Counted from the stretch's first letter, positions 17,865 to 27,380 are shown. The stretch: DNA of 64,000 nucleotides from Acidobacteriota bacterium (GCA_019639255.1 JAHBSF010000001.1:62001-126000); one strand, 5' to 3'. The notes: generated from the sequence alone by a model not told the origin. Translations and numbers: made by a program.

Positions 17865-19604
17865 ATGTCGGGAGGCGCAGTGGAAGACCACAGAGCCTAC
17901 CTATGGGCGCGGAAATCGGTCGATGCGAGTCCGATACGCGTGCTTCTGTTTGAGGATAATCCGGTCACGGCGCGTGTGATATGCGAGATGCTGCGCAGCG
18001 CAGGCGGATGCGCCGTAGATCACGTCGAGCGATTGTCGCAGGGGCTTGAGCGGCTGCGCGCGGGCAGCTTCGATCTGGTCCTGCTCGATCTTGGCTTGCC
18101 CGACAGCGAGGGTGAGGAAACGCTCGCTCGCGTGTATGAATCTACATCCGAGCTTCCGATCATAGTCATCACGGCGCAGAAGCCCGGCGATCTGGCGCTG
18201 CGCGCCGCAGAACTTGGAGCGCAGGATTTTTTGCTCAAGAGCGAAGTGAGCAGCGCGTCGCTGACGCGCGCAATTCATTACGCTGTGGCGCGCAGCCGGG
18301 CCGAGAGCGCGCTCAGGCTTGCTTACGAGGATCTCGAACAACGTGTCGAAGAGCGGACCGCAGAGTTGTCGGCCGCGAATGCTTCGCTCACCGAAGAGAT
18401 AGGGGAGCGGCAGCGCGCAGGGCGCGTGCTTGCTAAACGCAACCGGGAGCTTGCGGCGCTCAATACCATTACCGCGGCCATCAACCGTTCGCTGGATCTG
18501 GAAATCGTACTGGAAACGCTCAAGCGCCTGCTCGTTGAAGAGGCCGAAGTAGAAGCGGGCTGCATGTACCTTTACCAGCCTGAAGACGACGAATTCGCCT
18601 TAAGGCTCGGCTGGGGCTTCGACGCCGGGACGCTGGACAAATGTTCACGTCTGGATGCTGATAAGCTTCCCGTGGGTGGTCTTAACAGCGAGTCGCAATC
18701 GGCGGAAAATGTACCGGATTCGGCCGACGCCGGGCCGCCTCCGATTGCCGATGCGGGATGGAACTGGCTGAGGGTGCTGCTGCCGTTTCAGGCCGAGGTG
18801 CGCGGAGCGCTGGATCTTTACCGCCGCGCGCCGGCGGATTTCAGCCCGGAAGAAAAGCGTTTTTTCGGAATTCTCGGACAACAGATCGGCGTTGTTGTGG
18901 GAAACGCGCTGCTGTTTAACGAAGTACGCAGCAGCCGCGGGCAGCTTCAGGGATTGTCGCGGCGTCTGGTGGAGGTTCAAGAGCGCGAGCGCCGGGAAAT
19001 CGCGCGCGAGTTGCACGACGAAGTGGGGCAGTTGCTCACGGGGCTGAAGATGAATCTGGAGCTGGCGCAGCGTTCCAAGCCGGAACTGATGACCGAGCGC
19101 ATCGACGAGTCGCTCGCGCAGGTGAACCGGCTTCTCAACGCCGTGCGCAATCTTTCGCTGGATCTGCGCCCCGCGATGCTCGATGATTTCGGTTTGATAC
19201 CGGCGCTGCTGTGGCTCTTTGAGCGCTACGAAAGCAGAACGCAGGTTCGCGTTGATTTCAAACACAGCGGGGCTTCGGGCCGCTACGCGCCCGAACTCGA
19301 AACCGCCCTATATCGCATAATCCAGGAAGCGCTCACAAATGTGGCCCGCCACGCGGAGATAAAAAACGTGGATGTGAGGTTGTGGGCCACGCGCGATACC
19401 CTCGGCGCAAAGATCGAGGACGAAGGCGCCGGTTTCGATCCGCAGGAGGTTCTGAAGAGGGGAGAATCGAGCGGGCTTGCAGGCATGCGCGAGCGCGCCG
19501 CGTTTCTCGGCGGCGTACTTACGATAGAATCGGTTGCCGGGGGCGGCGCCTGCATTTCGGCCGAATTCCCGCTTACCGGGTGGGATGCCCGAATACGGTC
19601 GTAG
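17865..19604 (+). CDS. REC-GAF-HisKA_3 sensor histidine kinase
   Basis: Cytoplasmic NarL/DegS-class histidine kinase with a receiver domain at its N-terminus, 579 aa. Receiver about 24-145, with acidic pair E30-D31 and phospho-acceptor D75 (VLLDLGLPD); coiled coil about 145-185; GAF-like domain about 190-350; HisKA_3 dimerisation domain with the phosphorylated His at about 384 (ARELHDEVGQ); C-terminal HATPase about 475-575, with N box EALTNVARHA and G box EDEGAGF. No membrane segments, so input probably comes from phosphotransfer to the receiver or ligand binding in GAF. The NarL-type regulator starts 26 bp downstream and is the likely partner. No promoter was identified. Confidence 0.92.
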   Translation: MSGGAVEDHRAYLWARKSVDASPIRVLLFEDNPVTARVICEMLRSAGGCAVDHVERLSQGLERLRAGSFDLVLLDLGLPDSEGEETLARVYESTSELPIIVITAQKPGDLALRAAELGAQDFLLKSEVSSASLTRAIHYAVARSRAESALRLAYEDLEQRVEERTAELSAANASLTEEIGERQRAGRVLAKRNRELAALNTITAAINRSLDLEIVLETLKRLLVEEAEVEAGCMYLYQPEDDEFALRLGWGFDAGTLDKCSRLDADKLPVGGLNSESQSAENVPDSADAGPPPIADAGWNWLRVLLPFQAEVRGALDLYRRAPADFSPEEKRFFGILGQQIGVVVGNALLFNEVRSSRGQLQGLSRRLVEVQERERREIARELHDEVGQLLTGLKMNLELAQRSKPELMTERIDESLAQVNRLLNAVRNLSLDLRPAMLDDFGLIPALLWLFERYESRTQVRVDFKHSGASGRYAPELETALYRIIQEALTNVARHAEIKNVDVRLWATRDTLGAKIEDEGAGFDPQEVLKRGESSGLAGMRERAAFLGGVLTIESVAGGGACISAEFPLTGWDARIRS

Positions 19605-19630
19605 CCGTCGCGCAACCGGGAATTTGCAAT

Positions 19631-20278
19631 ATGAAGACAGTCGTCATTGCGGATGATCATTCCATAGTACGGCAGGGTTTGCGCGCGCTGATTGAAGCCG
19701 ACGCCGATTTTCGTCTCGTAGGAGAGGCGGACAACGGCCTTCAGGCGGTGCGAATCGTCGAGACCGTAAAACCGCAGATCCTCGTGGTGGATCTTATGAT
19801 GCCCGGTCTCAACGGACTGGAAGTCGCGCGCCAGACCAAGGAGATATCGCCGCTGACGCGCATAGTCATACTTTCGATGTACAGCGACGAGGCCTACGTC
19901 CTGGAAGCCCTCAGAAACGGCGCCACCGGCTACGTTCTGAAGGACGCCCACGCTAAAGACCTGATGAAGGCGCTGCACACCGTAGCAGCGGGGCAGCATT
20001 ACCTTTCGCCCCCGCTGTCGGAGCGGGCCATCGAGGTTTACGCGCGCAAGACCGAAGCCGATACGCTCGACATCTACGAAACGCTGACTAAGCGCGAGCG
20101 CGAAGTGCTGCAACTCGCCGCCGAGGGGCACTCTCAGAACGAAATCGCGGCAAAGCTTTCGATTTCTCCGCGCACGGCCGAAACTCACCGGGCCAATCTG
20201 ATGCGCAAGCTCTCGCTCCAGAATCAGACCGATCTGGTGCGCTTCGCCATCAAACGCCGCATCGTACCTCTCGAATAA
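19631..20278 (+). CDS. NarL/FixJ-family response regulator
   Basis: Two-component response regulator, 215 aa. Receiver domain about 1-120 with D8/D9, phospho-acceptor D54 (LVVDLMMPG) and the conserved Lys near 104 (YVLKDA). The C-terminal LuxR-type helix-turn-helix (about 150-205) reads LTKREREVLQLAAEG and ISPRTAETHRANL. The frame is open further upstream into the kinase gene, but ATG 19631 gives the canonical receiver start MKTVVIADDH. It follows the histidine kinase by 26 bp and would be phosphorylated by it; targets are not evident. Confidence 0.95.
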   Translation: MKTVVIADDHSIVRQGLRALIEADADFRLVGEADNGLQAVRIVETVKPQILVVDLMMPGLNGLEVARQTKEISPLTRIVILSMYSDEAYVLEALRNGATGYVLKDAHAKDLMKALHTVAAGQHYLSPPLSERAIEVYARKTEADTLDIYETLTKREREVLQLAAEGHSQNEIAAKLSISPRTAETHRANLMRKLSLQNQTDLVRFAIKRRIVPLE

Positions 20279-20300
20279 CGGGTAACAGCAGAGTAGGGAA

Positions 20301-20397
20301 GAGAGATGACGGAACAAACGAAATGAAACGAAAATTACGGAAAACTTGAATTTTTCCGTCTGTTCCGTAAATTTTCGTTTGTTCAGTTATCTCTCTT
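20301..20397. repeat. Palindromic intergenic element, copy 4
   Basis: Left arm GAGATGACGGAACAAACGAAA, right arm TTTCGTTTGTTCAGTTATCTC, about 22 bp after the regulator stop. It has an extra inner TCCGTCTGTTCCG, as if one arm unit had been duplicated. Confidence 0.9.
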
Positions 20398-20423
20398 TCC
20401 TTAATTCGGAAGGTCGAACCGCA

Positions 20424-21524
20424 ATGCAGTCGGACGCAACATTGGCCCAATACGGATGGAACGATCAATTCGCCGGGCAGTTTGCTGAATACGCCGAAGC
20501 AGGATTGCAGCCCGGCCGCGTCGTTTTTGAAGACAACCTGGGGTATCGCGTAATAACCGGGCGCGGCGAACTGGATGCGTCCGCTTCGGGGCGGCTGCGT
20601 TATGAGGCCCGGTCGCGCGAAGAACTGCCGGCGGTGGGCGACTGGGTTGCACTCAAAACAAGGGACGGCGCATCGCGCGCCGTAATACACGCCGTATTGC
20701 CGCGTTTCAGCCGTTTTGCCCGCAAGGTGGCCGGAAACCGGACCGAAGGGCAGATTGTCGGGGCCAACGTAGACACGGTATTTCTCCTCTCCTCGCTCAA
20801 TCAGGATTTCAGCGTGAGGCGCCTCGAGCGATATCTTGCGATGGCGTGGGAAAGCGGCGCGCGCTCGGTGATAGTTCTCAGCAAAGCCGACCTCTGCGCA
20901 AACCCCGCCGAAAAAATCACGCAGGCTGAAGCCGTAGCCGCAGGCGTCCCCGTACACGCCGTAAGCGTGCGTTCGGGCGCGGGGCTCGATGCGCTTTCCG
21001 CGTACCTTTGCGAGGGCGAGACAGTAGCGCTGCTGGGTTCGTCGGGCGTCGGCAAATCGACGCTTCTCAATCATTTTCTCGGATACAACCGCCAGCGCGT
21101 GCGCGAAGTGCGCGAAAGCGACGACCGCGGAATGCATGCTACGCGCCACCGCGAACTCATATTGCTGCCGCAAGGCGGGCTTATTCTCGACACGCCCGGC
21201 ATGCGCGAACTGCAATTATGGGAAGGCGCCGAAGGCGTTCACCTGACGTTCGAGGACATAGAGTCTCTCGCCGCCGACTGCCGCTTCAGCGATTGCCGCC
21301 ACACGACGGAACCGCATTGCGCGGTCCGCGCCGCGCTCGAACAGGGCCGCCTCGACGCCAGCCGTTTTGAAAGTTACGTCAAGTTGCAGGCAGAACTCGA
21401 ACACTTCAGGGTCCGCTACAACGACCTCGAACGCCGCAACGTGAAGAGGAAATGGAAGCAGCTTTCGCGTATGGCAAAAGAACGCTCGCGCACCAAGCGT
21501 GAAGGCCCTGGGCAGGGGTCTTGA
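20424..21524 (+). CDS. rsgA: Ribosome small-subunit-dependent GTPase A
   Basis: Circularly permuted GTPase that assists maturation of the 30S ribosomal subunit, 366 aa. An OB-fold is expected at about 1-100. GTPase motifs appear in the permuted order: G4 LSKADL, then G1 GSSGVGKST, then G3 DTPGM. The C-terminal zinc-binding region follows, with Cys-x6-Cys-x-His-x5-His-Cys (CRFSDCRH then PHC). Start ATG 20424 has GGAAGG about 10 nt upstream; the open frame back to 20346 runs through the palindromic element and is not a real N-terminus. Monocistronic by context. Confidence 0.95.
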   Translation: MQSDATLAQYGWNDQFAGQFAEYAEAGLQPGRVVFEDNLGYRVITGRGELDASASGRLRYEARSREELPAVGDWVALKTRDGASRAVIHAVLPRFSRFARKVAGNRTEGQIVGANVDTVFLLSSLNQDFSVRRLERYLAMAWESGARSVIVLSKADLCANPAEKITQAEAVAAGVPVHAVSVRSGAGLDALSAYLCEGETVALLGSSGVGKSTLLNHFLGYNRQRVREVRESDDRGMHATRHRELILLPQGGLILDTPGMRELQLWEGAEGVHLTFEDIESLAADCRFSDCRHTTEPHCAVRAALEQGRLDASRFESYVKLQAELEHFRVRYNDLERRNVKRKWKQLSRMAKERSRTKREGPGQGS

Positions 21525-21568
21525 CCGGCCGCAATCGCGTCGATTACTATGCTTGCGCGACGAGGCTT

Positions 21569-21616
21569 CTGCCGCGTTCGTGTGCGGCAGTCAATCAATT
21601 TGAGCCAATTGATTGA
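21569..21616. other. Two adjacent perfect hairpins downstream of rsgA
   Basis: CTGCCGC (21569-21575) pairs with GCGGCAG (21584-21590), and directly after it TCAATCAATT (21591-21600) pairs with AATTGATTGA (21607-21616). No T-run follows, so a classic terminator is not certain; an operator for the oxidase gene is an alternative. Confidence 0.5.
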
Positions 21617-21702
21617 AACGGGAGGCCGATGCAAAGAACCTGTCCGGCGGGCATGCTCGCCAACGTGCGAGATCCAACCTTGCCGCAGGGCTTAGGCCAC
21701 CC

Positions 21703-21719
21703 ACCTGTCTCAGACAGGT
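21703..21719. other. Short odd-centre palindrome upstream of the oxidase gene
   Basis: ACCTGTCT-C-AGACAGGT, perfect 8-bp arms, about 80 bp before the oxidase start. Possible operator; no regulator identified. Confidence 0.35.
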
Positions 21720-21798
21720 TCAAATGACACTGTCGTCACGGCGAAGCGGATGCCTCGTTTCAACCTTCCCTAAACTGCGCGTCCTGTTCTGAAACTGA

Positions 21799-22905
21799 TT
21801 GAACGACACGGCACAAGTCGTAATTGTCGGCGGGGGCGTGGTCGGTCTCGCCCTCGCTGCCGAACTTGCATCGCGCACCCCTGATGTATTCCTTATCGAA
21901 GCGCGCCCCCGTTTCGGTCTCGGCGCATCGACGCGAAACAGCGGCGTGCTGCACGCCGGCATCTACTACCGTCCCGGTTCACTCAAAGCCTTTCACTGCG
22001 TGCGCGGCCGCCGCATGCTTTACGATTTCTGCGCATCGCACGGCGTACCCTGCCGGCGCACCGGAAAACTCATAGTCGGGGATTCCGCCGATGATCTCGC
22101 GGCGCTTGAAGAACTAAAAGCGCGCGGCGAGGAAAACGGCGTCGAGGGGCTGGAGATCGTCGACCGTGAGTTCATCCGCGAGCGCGAACCCGAAGTGGTC
22201 TCTCCCGTCGCGCTTTACTCGCCCGGCACGGGCGTGATCGACGCCGAAGCCCTTGTGCGCGCGCTCGCCCGTCTGGCTTCCGAACGCGGAGCGCACCTTC
22301 TGGCAGGCACCCCGCTTCTGGGCGTGGATTTCAAAGACGGGCTGCTTTATCTGAGCACGCCGCGCGAAACCGTCGCCGCACGCGCGATGATAAACGTCGC
22401 GGGCCTGTACGCCGACGATGTCGCGCGCATGTGCGGCGAAACGCGCTACACAATCCATCCGTGCCGCGGCGAATACGCCGAAGTAATCCCGTCGCGCAGC
22501 CATCTGGTGCGCGGCCCCGTCTATCCATTGCCGCTTGCGAGCGGCCACGGACTCGGAGTGCATTTCACAAAAACCGTGGCGGGAACGCTCCTTCTCGGAC
22601 CCAACGCCAGATACGTGGAAGGGAAGGAAAACTACGAATCGGACAGGTCGGGACTCGATCAGTTTTATGAATCCGCACGGCGCATCGTTCCCGCGCTGCG
22701 CATTGATGATCTGCGCCACAGTTATACGGGGCTGCGCGCGCGGCTTCGGCCCGAGCACGATCATTCGTTCGCCGATTTCGTTCTGGAACGCGATGCGCGA
22801 TGCGCCGCGATCATACACGCAATCGGAATCGAATCGCCGGGGCTTACCTCCTCGCTATCGCTCGCGGTTCAAATCGTGGATATGGCGGGCGGGTCGCTTG
22901 CCTGA
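21799..22905 (+). CDS. FAD-dependent oxidoreductase, L-2-hydroxyglutarate oxidase (LhgO)-like
   Basis: DAO-family flavoenzyme, 368 aa. N-terminal dinucleotide-binding motif [16 protein letters not shown] at 8-23, followed by [14 protein letters not shown], typical of the LhgO/YgaF branch, and a C-terminal segment [11 protein letters not shown] that closes the FAD site. LhgO oxidises L-2-hydroxyglutarate to 2-oxoglutarate at the inner membrane; substrate here is inferred from family likeness only. TTG 21799 is the first possible start because an in-frame TGA precedes it directly; no clear ribosome-binding site is visible, so a GTG about 13 codons in cannot be excluded. Stands alone between rsgA and a convergent gene. 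Confidence 0.85.
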   Translation: MNDTAQVVIVGGGVVGLALAAELASRTPDVFLIEARPRFGLGASTRNSGVLHAGIYYRPGSLKAFHCVRGRRMLYDFCASHGVPCRRTGKLIVGDSADDLAALEELKARGEENGVEGLEIVDREFIREREPEVVSPVALYSPGTGVIDAEALVRALARLASERGAHLLAGTPLLGVDFKDGLLYLSTPRETVAARAMINVAGLYADDVARMCGETRYTIHPCRGEYAEVIPSRSHLVRGPVYPLPLASGHGLGVHFTKTVAGTLLLGPNARYVEGKENYESDRSGLDQFYESARRIVPALRIDDLRHSYTGLRARLRPEHDHSFADFVLERDARCAAIIHAIGIESPGLTSSLSLAVQIVDMAGGSLA

Positions 22906-22910
22906 GAGGG

Positions 22911-22998
22911 AAGAGAGATAACGAAAATAACGAAAAAAAACGGAACGGACGGAAATATTCAACCCCTCCGTAAATTTCGTATCATTTCGTAGTCTCTC
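22911..22998. repeat. Palindromic intergenic element, copy 5 (diverged)
   Basis: Between two converging genes, 5 bp after the oxidase stop and overlapping the stop of the opposite gene. AGAGATAACGAAA and TTTCGTAGTCTCTC are recognisable; the outer GGAAC units are lost. Confidence 0.75.
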
Positions 22999-25291
22999 AG
23001 CGCACGCCGACGGCTTGAGTCATCGGAGGCGGGCATTTATCGCGCTTTTCGCGTTCCTGGCGGCGCTGTTCCTTCTTCGAGGGCCATTTCAATTTGCCGA
23101 GTTGTTCGTCGCCGAAGTAGGGAACCGTAAACACGCCGCGATCCGAACGCAGCGCTTCGCCCGTCTGCCGGTCTACGACCACCCAGTCGAAGTTGACGAG
23201 CAACGCGCTTTTGTCCTTGCGCCCGTCCGGCTTTTCCGGATACCCGATCTTCGTGATGATAAAAGACGGAAGCTCGGATTCCGCCGCGGCCGTTATGTCG
23301 CCCTTTTCGGCGCCGAGCCAGCCGCTTGGGCCCGCGTAGCGGTCCTTGTTCTTATTCTGTGCGAACGGGAAAATGTTGCCGAGGAATCCCAGATATTTCT
23401 GCGCAAACGTGTCCTTGAACGCGTGATTGTGAAACAGCGCAAGCGACGCCGGAGCGCGAAACAGATTCATAGGCCTGTACTGCCGGTTGTCCCCGGGCTG
23501 TCCGGAGACGATCGTTACCATGGCCATATCCTTGTCGTAGCCGAGGTATCCGCCTCCCTCGCTGCGGTCGTTCTGAAGATCGAGCGAGACGTTCCAGCCC
23601 ACGGTGTTGAGGAAGCCGGGCATATCGATCGAGCGGTGGAAGATCAGCAACCGGCTGATCTGTATGTTCGTCATCTTGTTCGGATCCACGCGTTCGGTGT
23701 AGGCGCGTTGTTCTTCCTTGATCATGCTCGTCAGGCGGCGCACCGTGCGGTAAAAACCGTTGCGGTTGGCTATGTCGATTTCGCGCTGCAACTCGCGAAC
23801 AAGATCGTTATGACTGCGCTCGACTATGCGGTCGATCGGGATTTCCTTTACCGCGGCAAGCAGCGCCGGCCGGTTGAGCAGCAGCTTCAGTTCTTCCTCG
23901 TTGTCGCAGATGTCGGCCAGAAACATGATGTCGGCGACCTTCACCTCTTCGGCAAGTTCGCGAACCAGATACGTAATCTTCTCGCGCTTTGCCGGCGTCA
24001 GCGTCCTGGTCAGTACGACGATCCGCTCCATATTCCATACATTCGATGTGACCGGCACGCCCAGACTCTTTATGAACGCCTTGGTCTCGCTGTATTCCGG
24101 CGAAAGGAAAGTCTGTAAAAGTTCGCCGTCCTCCTTGAACTCCCTGAACGACATCAGGAACGTGCGCGCCGATTCCTGATTGATGTCCTGGCCGTATTCA
24201 TCGAGTATGCGCCGCAGGAAACTGGCGAATGTCGGGCATTTGATTTCGTGAGCGAGCCTGTAGGGTCCGAGGTTGTATACGGTAGCGCTGAACGGGCCGA
24301 AGTCTCTCGGCTTGAGGTCCAGTTCTTCGACAAAAGAATTCAGCGACTTGAACGGTATTTTGTGTTCCTCGCCGAGCACGAGCAGTTGCAGCGCCGGGGC
24401 AAACGCGTTGCCCGATCCTTCGTTCGTAGTCGCGATCCTGTTCAGCAGTGTGCGGAACTCCTGCGGCGCCGTGCGGCGAAACAGCACGCGCTGAAGCCAT
24501 ATCGAATCGCCCACGCTAGCAAGCATCGGGCCTATGACGTGATTCGGCACCTGGAACTTGTTTGAAAGCGAATTGGCCGCGCGCTTGAACGACGGCGCGG
24601 CGAAGGGGCTGAACCACATCGAATTGCTTATTCTGATCAGCGACTCGCTGCCGATGCGGCCGTCGCGGAATACGCCCGCGAAATACTTCTTGATCAACTC
24701 GCGGTTGCCCATCAGCGTATGGTAGCTCCGGATCAGATCCGGACCCGTTTCGCGCAGCGTCTCGAACGAGTCGTCAACTATCCTGCCGTTGCGGTCGGCG
24801 AACCCGACTCCGTATTCGCGGTAGAGCCGCTGGTAATACTTGGCGTTTGTGCCGTTGAGGAAGAATATGCGCGCCTCTTCTCCGTCATCGGACGCAAGGA
24901 ATTCGATGTGGCGCGGCCGTACCTCGGCAAGCTTCCAGTCCTCGACAAGCGCTTTCTCGATGCGCTTGCGCAACGGGGGCATCTTGAATACTCGTTCCCA
25001 GAACGATCGCCGGTCGTCGGTTTGATCAACTGGTGTTTGATCGGCTTGCCCGGAATCCGTCCGTGCATCGGACGACTGCTGCGCGGGCTGAATATCTGCG
25101 GTCGTATCGGCGGACTCCTGACGCTGCGCGTCTACGGCCTCGCCGCGCGGAGTTTGAATCGCAAATACTCCGTTGCGGGACAGGCTGAGGCGGGTGTTTC
25201 CAAAGAAAACCGTCTTCGAGTCTGCCATATCTTGAGCTCGCTCTATTACTGTCTGAACCGGCAAAGATGCTGGAATGGCAATCACGATCAC
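22997..25291 (-). CDS. Unrecognised 764-aa protein
   Basis: Long open frame with good coding character; I do not recognise the family. GTG 25291 is chosen because AGGAG lies 6 nt upstream; an internal ATG at residue 22 (MADSKTVFFG) is an alternative. Residues about 50-95 are a low-complexity Gln/Asp/Thr-rich linker. The rest is predicted soluble and mixed helical, with charged segments, for example around KKEQRRQEREKRDK near the C-terminus. About 580-740 holds a globular part with LALFHNHAFKDTF and SALLVNFDWVVVDRQTG. No signal peptide, transmembrane helix or enzyme motif is obvious. Monocistronic, converging on the oxidase gene across element copy 5. Confidence 0.7.
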   Translation of the reverse strand: MIVIAIPASLPVQTVIERAQDMADSKTVFFGNTRLSLSRNGVFAIQTPRGEAVDAQRQESADTTADIQPAQQSSDARTDSGQADQTPVDQTDDRRSFWERVFKMPPLRKRIEKALVEDWKLAEVRPRHIEFLASDDGEEARIFFLNGTNAKYYQRLYREYGVGFADRNGRIVDDSFETLRETGPDLIRSYHTLMGNRELIKKYFAGVFRDGRIGSESLIRISNSMWFSPFAAPSFKRAANSLSNKFQVPNHVIGPMLASVGDSIWLQRVLFRRTAPQEFRTLLNRIATTNEGSGNAFAPALQLLVLGEEHKIPFKSLNSFVEELDLKPRDFGPFSATVYNLGPYRLAHEIKCPTFASFLRRILDEYGQDINQESARTFLMSFREFKEDGELLQTFLSPEYSETKAFIKSLGVPVTSNVWNMERIVVLTRTLTPAKREKITYLVRELAEEVKVADIMFLADICDNEEELKLLLNRPALLAAVKEIPIDRIVERSHNDLVRELQREIDIANRNGFYRTVRRLTSMIKEEQRAYTERVDPNKMTNIQISRLLIFHRSIDMPGFLNTVGWNVSLDLQNDRSEGGGYLGYDKDMAMVTIVSGQPGDNRQYRPMNLFRAPASLALFHNHAFKDTFAQKYLGFLGNIFPFAQNKNKDRYAGPSGWLGAEKGDITAAAESELPSFIITKIGYPEKPDGRKDKSALLVNFDWVVVDRQTGEALRSDRGVFTVPYFGDEQLGKLKWPSKKEQRRQEREKRDKCPPPMTQAVGVR

Positions 25292-25711
25292 GATGCACTC
25301 CTGTAATGCTTAAAACCCAGCCTGTCGATGGATGCGTCTACGCTCCCCAGGGCCGAATGGTGGTGGAGCCGAGGCCCTTTCCGGAAATCACTGCCGGCGC
25401 CCAACGGACGATCGGCGACGGGTCAGAATTCTGATCCGTTCGCCTTCGCCAGCCGGGCTGTACCGGTTTGCGTACACGCGCTTAGCTCGCTAAATAGCTG
25501 ATTGAATCGGTAAAACTGCTGGATTGAATAGTGCGCTGCGTCCGGGCGTGGAACGCAACGCGCCCTATCCTACTTTTTCCGGTCGTGGAGAGTCAATGCA
25601 TGAATGGGAATCGGAGGAATGAATTTTAGACAGCCCTAATTAAAACCGGATCCCGGAAGTGCGAAGTTTGAGCGCCGGGGCGCGCACAAGTTGGCGCCGC
25701 GCAGAGCGCGA
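25292..25711. other. Intergenic gap without recognisable gene
   Basis: About 420 bp between two minus-strand genes. No convincing ORF, tRNA, promoter pair or palindromic element is seen. It should hold the promoter of the 764-aa gene. Confidence 0.5.
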
Positions 25712-26365
25712 TCATATTGTTTGCCGGTTTGCCGAACTCGTCTGCCCGTCTTCTATTTCAGCATCGCGCCGCCTGCTCCGCAGGAGATTTCCGAGGAATA
25801 TCGCTACAATCGCAGCGGCAATACCAAGGCCGATCTTTGGATAATGCTGTTTGATCATATCCGCCGCCATCTCGCCGTAATAGACGGCTGCGAGTCCTTC
25901 GAGTATGAAGCGAAAGCCGCGACCGATGATCAGCGCCGAAACAAAGCGCCAGATCTTCATGCGGAATGCGCCCGCCGAGAGCACAAACAGCTTGAAGGGA
26001 AACGGCGGCGGCAGCACCGCAGCAAGCAGCAGCGCCCAGAAATCGTATTTCTCAACCATTCGCATCGCGCGCGCCCGCTTTTCGGGACTGAACCTGCGCA
26101 ACGCCGCTTCGCCGCCCGCGCGCGCAATCGAATAAAGTATCAGCGAACCCAGCGTAGACCCCGCTACGGCTGCAAGCACGTAAAGCGGCGTCATCGAGTT
26201 GCTGTGATGCGCCAGCGCCATAACCACTACATCCGGCCCGCCCGGCAGCGGAATCAGCGCAGCATCCATCAGTGCAATCAGAAACAACCCCACCGCACCG
26301 TATGCAATCAGCCCGGCCTGCAGCGTTTTGAACACGCCGCCAACAGTTATCAGTGAAAAATTCAT
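25712..26365 (-). CDS. VTT/DedA-family (SNARE-associated-like) membrane protein
   Basis: Integral membrane protein, 217 aa, with four to six hydrophobic segments. The VTT-domain signatures are GSTLGSLILYSIAR in the first half and the proline-rich re-entrant region LLAAVLPPPFPFKLFVLSAG, followed by the conserved Arg-rich segment IIGRGFRF. DedA/YqaA relatives are associated with lipid transport and membrane potential homeostasis. ATG 26365 is used; a TTG one codon earlier is possible. A paralogue (233 aa) lies upstream on the same strand, separated by a 234-bp inverted-repeat element. Confidence 0.85.
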   Translation of the reverse strand: MNFSLITVGGVFKTLQAGLIAYGAVGLFLIALMDAALIPLPGGPDVVVMALAHHSNSMTPLYVLAAVAGSTLGSLILYSIARAGGEAALRRFSPEKRARAMRMVEKYDFWALLLAAVLPPPFPFKLFVLSAGAFRMKIWRFVSALIIGRGFRFILEGLAAVYYGEMAADMIKQHYPKIGLGIAAAIVAIFLGNLLRSRRRDAEIEDGQTSSANRQTI

Positions 26366-26398
26366 CAAGTTATCTTGTTCCCTCCACTTACTACTCTC

Positions 26399-26632
26399 TA
26401 AACAAAGTTTCTTTAGTTTTTCAGCCGCAGTAGCGGCGAAAGATCTGTAGCCCAGGGCGGCGAGCCCTGGGTAGGTGTAGGGAAGCGGCGCCAGCCCCGG
26501 AGGGGCGGAAGATCTTTCGCCCTTTCAGGGCTTGAACGTTTTTCGCCTGCTTACCTGGCGCTCACGCACCAGGCTACAGATCTTTCGCCGCTCTGCGGCT
26601 GAAAAACTCAAACAACTTTGTTTACAGAGTAC
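26399..26632. repeat. Long imperfect inverted repeat between paralogous VTT genes
   Basis: The ends AAACAAAGT and ACTTTGTTT pair. Inside, TTTTTCAGCCGCAG (left) pairs with CTGCGGCTGAAAAA (right), then AGCGGCGAAAGATCTGTAG with CTACAGATCTTTCGCCGCT. The central part contains CCCAGGGCGGCGAGCCCTGGG and CCCCGGAGGGG hairpins. Unrelated to the ACGGAAC element family. Looks like a REP/MITE-type non-autonomous element; no ORF. Confidence 0.8.
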
Positions 26633-26640
26633 ACATCCTC

Positions 26641-27342
26641 TCAATCCGAATACGACGCCTGTGCCTGCTGCTGCGCGGCTTCAACCGCTTGCCTTGCACG
26701 TTTCCGGTTGCGAAGCCTCGTGTAATACCAGCGCACAAGCACCGCCGCAGCCGCTATGAGTATCGCAACGCCCGCGACCGTAAGAATATGCTCTTCAAGC
26801 CACGCCAGGATCTGCCGCACGCGATCCCTCATCACATACGCCAATACACCCCAGAAGTAATACCTGATCGAACGCGCAACCAGTATAACGATTGCAAAGC
26901 GTCCCATAGGGTAGCCGAGCGCGCCCGCCGTGGCCACGAAGATCTTGAACGGCATCGGAGGCGGCAGCAGCGCCGGAATCACCAGCGCCAGCATCCCCCA
27001 CCTTCGGTACAGCTTCCTGACCCTGTCGAGGTGCTGCAACCGGAATCGCCGCGCAAGAAACTCTTCGCCCCCGCGCGTGATCCGGTAAAGCAATAAACAC
27101 CCGAGCACCGACCCGAAGGCGGGGAAGAACGGGAAATAATAGACCTCGTGCGGGCGATGCGCAATGCGCGCAATCGTGATGTAGTCATTGACCTCGGGCA
27201 GCGATAGCAGCGAGGAGTCGAGCGCGCCCACCAGAATCATCAGCGGCGCTGCAGCAATCAGGGGAAGCTCTACGACCTGGCGCGAGACTTCCAGAAACCA
27301 CGCCTTCAACCACTCAAACATCGCCAACAACAGCACCGGCAT
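26641..27342 (-). CDS. VTT/DedA-family membrane protein, paralogue
   Basis: 233 aa, same fold as the downstream VTT gene. Hydrophobic segments about 20-45, 60-85, 115-140, 155-175 and 180-205. Family hallmarks are [16 protein letters not shown] and the re-entrant [21 protein letters not shown], then ARSIRYY. The C-terminal tail is basic and then Ala/Gln-rich ([16 protein letters not shown]). Start ATG 27342. Substrate not deducible; membrane homeostasis role inferred from the family. Confidence 0.85.
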   Translation of the reverse strand: MPVLLLAMFEWLKAWFLEVSRQVVELPLIAAAPLMILVGALDSSLLSLPEVNDYITIARIAHRPHEVYYFPFFPAFGSVLGCLLLYRITRGGEEFLARRFRLQHLDRVRKLYRRWGMLALVIPALLPPPMPFKIFVATAGALGYPMGRFAIVILVARSIRYYFWGVLAYVMRDRVRQILAWLEEHILTVAGVAILIAAAAVLVRWYYTRLRNRKRARQAVEAAQQQAQASYSD

Positions 27343-27380
27343 ATTTACGCGACTGCTTCCCCCCCCACGACTCGACCATT

